From Saposhnikovia divaricata (Eukaryota; Streptophyta; Magnoliopsida; Apiales; Apiaceae): DNA of 64,000 nt. The notes below the pieces were generated by a model, which was not told the origin of the DNA, searched no databases, and was given only the letters and a program-made list of their open reading frames with translations. Positions 58,890-64,000 of the stretch are shown here, piece by piece. Where the stretch lies: NCBI GenBank assembly GCA_036435485.1, contig CM071600.1, positions 52,015,546-52,079,545 on the forward strand, read 5' to 3'. Every line of letters begins with the position of its first letter. Within the stretch, counting starts at the first letter, position 1. The translations under genes and the position numbers were made by a program.

Positions 58890-61135
58890 TTATTTGTTGT
58901 TGGTGTTTCGTGTCCAATCATAGAAAGTGAATGGATCCAAGGTTTTGTCACTCTCTAATTTCTCATCAAAACCTTGTATGAATAAGAGATTTAGAGGATC
59001 AGACTCAATCTCTCCTAACTCTGCAAAGAAATCTTGATCAGGAATATGATTGATGGAGTCTCCAGGCAATGTAGGTGTACAGCTCTCGAAAGGCGGAAAC
59101 CCTTTCGTAAATTGTTCAGGATCTTCCATTTCTGTTAACTTCTTATCATCGTCATCATTTATTTGCTCCTCCACTTTCACGATTGCTGATGACTTGTTGG
59201 AGGTGGGAGATGTGCTCATATTTTCAACTTCATTATTCTCCTTTAGTTCTTCCTTCGTGTTCGATAATTCGGGGGATTTCTGAGAATGAGAGGCTGCAGT
59301 TGGTGAAGTCTTTGTAGTTGTTGTAGTAGTCTTGGATGCAGGCTGGGTTCTAGTTGATCCTGCCAAGGCGTTTCTTTGAGTTGGCCATGGATGATTATGT
59401 TCAGAAGTGTATGTAATCACCAACATATTTGGATCAGTTCGGCTTCGTTCAACTTGCTTTCTTGCCGAACAACCCTTTGAACTGCTGCATCTGTAATAGC
59501 CCCTGCACAGAATTTAAATTCAATCTTACAACTCGAAGTAAATAATAATTAATAGCTTCATACATATGGGTTATATTACCACATATTTAAGCACATATAA
59601 AATACCATTTGATTTTGTGAGCAACTGAATTCATTAAGAATGTGATGAAATATGCACCAAGTTATCGGTTCCCTAAAACTCAAGGTGTAATTTTAGGAGG
59701 GCTTATCAGGATCTTATAATAACTTTTGAATCGAATGAAGCTATAAATATCTACCTCGGATACGGAGATCCTTTGATAGGCTTTTGGCCATACTTTCTCC
59801 AGGCCCATAGATCAGATGGAACTATTTCCCCAGTAGGCCGGCTATTTACCGGTGTAGGTGCTGGTATACAAACTACCTTCTTTGCTTGACTTTTCCTGTT
59901 GTTACATATACAAAAACACGTACACATTGGAAACATAATTAGCATGCATATATAACTGGTATTAAGTGTTAATGATAATTAAACTTCCACCGAAATATTG
60001 TTCATATATAGTATATATTTATATATGTCATCTTCATAGTAGTGCAAGAACGTCTTCTTTATGAAAGTGATGGGAGGGAACTATACACAGATGAACTCTC
60101 ATGTTAAAGCTAAGTGGGGGAGATCATTTTTTTGACAATTAGACATGGTGCATGCATGTTCATTGTTTCTTGTTATGTAATGCTGACAGATTCGAATCTC
60201 ATGTTAAAATCAAACTACTCATCATTACAAATTAAATTAGCGCTTAATTAAATTACTTATTTAATTTCCACATGAAATACAAAGTTAAACATTAATGAAA
60301 TTCAAAACCCTATATTCATATAAACACATGGTAAACTAAAAATGAAGAAGAAAGAACCCTTCATTTAGTAAGAACTAATTATTATATATGAATTTGATAA
60401 TCATGATATTATTTAAGAAATGACGACCAAGAAGTATTGACTATTAGGTACTAAATCAAAAAAATAATACTATGTACACCTGTGAGGTGAGCTTCATTGA
60501 TTATTTCAAATTATATGAAATATTAATTCAAGCATGTGTGTGAGAGTACTTGTTAATTACCTTCGTTTAATGCCCGTATTTCGCGGAGATGAGATCTGAA
60601 GGCCGGTGTTCTCGACCAAACAATTAGTAGCAGCTTTGGAGCTATTAAGACTAATCATATGATCATTAGATGAAATTAAGGTAGATGAAGGAATTAGTAA
60701 CCTTGGTGAGGCAACCATTACAGGTGGATCATCGCGCGATAAATTTGATGAATTATTCGGAGAGATCTGAAGCATCCTTGAATAATAGTTATTAGGTTTC
60801 TTCATCTCCTGATGTTGATGATCTAAGTTGCTAATAAAACCATTCCCTGCAGATGCTCCACAAAACCCTGCAGTATCATCTTCAAGACTATTCGAGTTAC
60901 TAAAGAAGCTCGATGATCCACCTGACATATCTACCGGATCCGAAAGAAGAAGCGGATCTCTTAGGCTCGAAAAAGGGTGACCAAAATCATCGAAACTCAT
61001 CGGATCCGTTTGGAACTGCCAGCTGTCAGTCATAGCACCACCCGAAGTAGTCGTCGTGGTGCTACCTAGGTTTCCACTTGTCGAGCCACCACCGGCTCGA
61101 ATAATATCAGCTAGGTCACCATGATAGTTCTCCAT
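58890..61135 (-). CDS. WRKY transcription factor, group IIe (WRKY14/WRKY35-like), three exons
   Basis: Sequence-specific DNA-binding regulator, nuclear, expected to bind W-boxes (TTGAC C/T). Exons: 61135-60561, 59895-59755, 59502-58890, all with GT-AG introns, giving 442 residues. Residues 192-198 form a basic RKSQAKK stretch followed by VVCIPAP, typical of group IIe. WRKYGQK is at 224-230, and the zinc finger is C244-X5-C250-X23-H274-X-H276, the group II pattern. The second intron splits the Arg codon of PYPR/GYYRC, the conserved R-type position. The N-terminus MENYHGDLADIIR and NHPWPTQRNALAG after the finger match Arabidopsis WRKY14/35. The C-terminus is acidic (FFAELGEIESDPLNLLF), a likely activation region. 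No stop or frameshift is seen, so the gene looks functional. Paralogue assignment (14, 35 or 65/69) is by memory of motifs only. Confidence 0.95.
59503..59754 (-). other. WRKY intron 2 (252 bp)
   Basis: GTAGAT at the donor (59754) and TGTGCAG at the acceptor (59503). It interrupts the WRKY domain at the conserved R-type position. Confidence 0.9.
59896..60560 (-). other. WRKY intron 1 (665 bp)
   Basis: GTAATT at the donor (60560) and AACAACAG at the acceptor (59896). It splits an Arg codon just before the basic KSQAKK stretch. Confidence 0.9.
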
Positions 61136-62884
61136 AGATTTGTATCTATTTTTTTCAAGTGTTCAAATTTTTTCAAGGAATTGAAGTGGTCTCATGAAGA
61201 TATATTAGTAAAAGTTAGGTAGGTCAAGAGGCATGCAAGTAAGATATGTGCGTGAGTATGTGGTAAATGTTTTGATAAGGATGGGAAGAATTAGAAGTAG
61301 GAGGATTTGTGGTAAGAGAAGCAACCAGGGAGAGAAGTTGTTTTGGGTTACAAATGAAGCTTTTTGATGTTAAAATTGTTGTTTAATTAGTGTTTTGAAA
61401 AGAGGAAAGATAAGAGAGGTAGAGTCGCTGACTTTGTACATAAAAACAAATGAGATATAAAAAAGAAAGAGGGAGGGAGGGGGGGGGGTGTTTGCCATAC
61501 ACGCAACAATGAAAGGAATGGAAAATGAGTTGCAAGTTCGTACATGGTGTATTAATATTTTAGTTAATCTACTAGGGCTTTGAGCTGGAAACTTGTGAAT
61601 ATACTAATCACATATCGAATATTTATCAACTATACACACACATTTAGTTAATATTTATATAGGCAGGCAGCTCATAATTTTGCCAGAACAAGCTCACTAG
61701 ATATAATATTTCATTTTTTTTTACCAAATTAATAATTGTTTTTTTTATCTTATATCTTCTTATACATGCTCTGTTTTTTTCTGTGTGTTTGGTAGTGTGA
61801 ACTGTGAAGTGAATGCAAGTGGGTTCAGATGACAAGAACCGATATATATGAAGACAAGTTCACTCAAATTTTGTTATATATCTAAAGAAATTATATTGGC
61901 GGCAAGAAGCCGTATTTTCCGGAATACCTTGAACAGTTTGTATATAGGCATGTGGCATATCGACATGTTTATATTTAATTATACAGAAAAGGTGAGAACT
62001 ATGAAATTTTTCAAGCTCTAAAACTGTGCTTCAGAATTCAGGATCCGAGAGAAGGAAAGAGAAAAAAAAAAATTACATTCCCTAATTTTGTTAAAAAAGA
62101 TAGAAAAGAAAATTTTTATGCTTATTTACTTTGAAAAAAAAATCAATTCATTAATCAAAAGTCATACGACATATACAAATACGATAGAAATTGGACAGAT
62201 GCTTAAAAAATATTGTTGTTCAATCTTTTTCCTTCCTGGAGAAATAACAAAGCAATTTGAAGATGATTTTAATGTATGTAATTGTTTTTATTCGATTGTA
62301 TTGCGCAAGACCATAGATGCGAGATCCCATAATAATCGTCATCCCTAAATCAAATTCATGAAAACATTCTGAATCAAACCCATAAAAATCATGCCGATCT
62401 ATTGGTCATGCAGAATCATGCAGAAAACCAAAACACAACAAAATAAAAACTAAACTTTCACAAATTGGGAACTTATTTAAGAAAAATAAGATTTTAAATA
62501 AAGAAAACAAAAAATAAAGGAATTGGAACTTCCCAACCGATGAAAACCCCTCAAAAATCTTTAATGAAAGCTAGGTTTAGAAGAGAGAGAGCCCAAGTAA
62601 CTATAAAATTTTTATAGACTTTTTTTAAGAAATTTTTTCGAAAATGGGATAATTTGAAGAGAACTTTCATTAATATCATTTTTTTTCAAAATTTTCTCTA
62701 CCTTTTCTGCATTAAACTTGAAAATACAATAAAAAATAATTTTTTGTTTCCTATCCTCACCTTCACTTCCTTTCTCTTTTTTCCTTTTTTCTTCAACTAA
62801 AAACCCTTACACAATTTTAAAGTGAGTATAATACATATTACAGATATAAACCTTTTTCATTTCACTAATCAATTTAAACATAGA
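61136..62884 (-). promoter_or_regulatory. WRKY upstream region (leader and promoter candidates)
   Basis: On the WRKY sense strand a W-box core TTGACC lies at 61227-61222, about 90 bp before the ATG, fitting possible auto- or cross-regulation by WRKY proteins. A pyrimidine-rich stretch (complement of GGGAGGGAGGGGGG, 61471-61488) and a TATATC-like box (about 61460-61450) are candidate core-promoter elements. No gene is seen in the rest of this stretch. Confidence 0.4.
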
Positions 62885-63420
62885 TTTTTAAATATAGTGT
62901 AGATTTTATTTGTAATTTTATTCTTGATATGTTTGATACCTGCAATTTATTGTAACTTCTTTATTCTAGATTTGTTGTAATAAAAAAATTAATTAAACTT
63001 TATTTTGACTCATACAAATATGAAAACCATTTATAGTTTTATATTTGACACATTTGACACTTATATCTCACTGTATTTAATTCATTCTAGATCAGTGGAA
63101 CTAGAAAATATTTTAATTTCAGTTTTGACTCGTTCGAACGTGTAAACCATTTATAATTTTATTTTTGACTCGTTTGAATGTAACTCACTATAACTTAATT
63201 TTATACTTGTTGGATTAAAAAAATTAATTTAACTTTATTTTTATTCAATAAAAAAAGAAAATAACTTGTAATTTTATTTTTGACATTTAAAACTTAGTGT
63301 ACCTTTATTTTAGATTCATTGAAAAAATAATTTTAACTTTATTTTAGCTCAGTCAAATATGCAAATTATTTGCAAATTTATTTTTGACTCATTCAAATGT
63401 GAAAAACGATGATGACTTTA
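62885..63420. repeat. Degenerate tandem array, about 105-120-bp units
   Basis: About five diverged units share TTTTGACTC(A/G)T(A/T)C(A/G)AA, then AACCATTTATAATTTTATTT, a second TTGACNCNTTTGAA, then TAACTTTATT. Approximate unit starts: 62890, 63005, 63124, 63237, 63342. No homology to the other elements here was noticed. Confidence 0.6.
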
Positions 63421-64000
63421 ATTCTGTGAAACGAATTCAAATGATTCCCAAATTTACGACAAGTATATATTTAGTGGCAAGAATGCATGCAATTTTCTGT
63501 GGTTAAGTTTGTCACAGAAATATTTGTAGTGGTGATTTCACACGAATTTACACTAAGTTTATCTTATAAATTCTTTTTTTTTTTTTGAAAAATGTTTGAA
63601 CTAGAATTAAATAAATGTTTCAAAGAAAAAAAATCAAATACCATATGTCTTTATATAATTAATCAATAAAATAATTAGAAAGATAAACTCTGCATATCTT
63701 CGTATGAACTCATCATTAAAACACTTCATATTGTCATATGAAGACCGCGGTATCATTTTGAAGATTTTTTTGGAGAATTTTTTTTTATTCTTTAACATGC
63801 ATTACTCAATTTTTTTTTTTTTTTGCAGTCGCATTTAAGCTCCTATCAAAACATTTATAGCAAAAGTTGCATATTAGAAAAACATTTTATATAAATAATG
63901 ATAATAAATATTATCATAATGTTTTATTTTTCATAAATATTGATTTATCAAGATTTGAATTACAAAATTTAATAACAATTAATTTAAATTTAACATATCA
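63421..64000. other. AT-rich spacer to the window end, no gene seen
   Basis: Long T runs (around 63577-63590 and 63811-63825) and no ORF of note. Confidence 0.6.

Noticed and set aside
1..64000. tRNA, rRNA or CRISPR-like features
   Set aside because: No cloverleaf-like segment with A and B boxes, no rRNA similarity, and no regularly spaced identical repeats were noticed. The repeats present are LTR arrays and tandem duplications.

Overview
This window is nuclear DNA of a flowering plant, very probably a eudicot. Evidence: one spliced WRKY transcription-factor gene with GT-AG introns, nested plant-type LTR retrotransposons (Copia SIRE-like, Gypsy Tat-like, one with giant LTRs), MITEs and AT-rich spacers. 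I cannot name the species. Apart from the WRKY gene and a duplicated unrecognised gene remnant, almost everything is transposon.

Layout. 1-1733: 3' end of a SIRE-like Copia element on the + strand (tail ORF, polypurine tract, 1287-bp LTR). 1734-2811: remnant of another LTR. 2812-4704: first copy of a decayed minus-strand gene fragment, interrupted by a 1001-bp solo LTR (3451-4451). 4705-5525: spacer with a possible MITE. 5526-6354 and 21269-21801: second copy of the same gene fragment, split by a 14.9-kb element (6355-21268) with LTRs of 5178 and 5107 bp, a TAAAC target duplication, a Met-tRNA primer site and only a gag fossil inside (LARD-like). 22093-42758: Tat-type Gypsy element (+ strand, TSD GTGAG) carrying a spliced opposite-strand gene. 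A complete Copia element (29658-40955, minus strand, TSD GTAGT, 784-bp LTRs) sits inside that gene. 43122-55894: second Tat-type Gypsy element (minus strand, 753-bp LTRs), again with an opposite-strand gene, and with a 365-bp Mutator-like MITE in its integrase. 55895-58700: spacer with a degenerate MITE. 58890-61135: WRKY group IIe gene (minus strand, three exons). 61136-64000: upstream AT-rich DNA with a degenerate tandem array.

The clearest unusual theme is opposite-strand genes inside retrotransposons. Both Tat elements carry a decayed, intron-containing antisense gene between pol and the 3' LTR, resembling the Transposase_28 'putative gypsy type transposon' family. The nested Copia carries an intact 96-codon antisense ORF behind a good TATA box. 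The retrotransposons themselves look inactive: pol reading frames are broken, catalytic segments are deleted in both Tat elements, and the Copia has one gag frameshift and one stop in RNase H. By-eye LTR divergence suggests the insertion order Tat-1 (about 10%), Tat-2 (about 5-6%), Copia (about 2%), then the giant-LTR element (under 1%).
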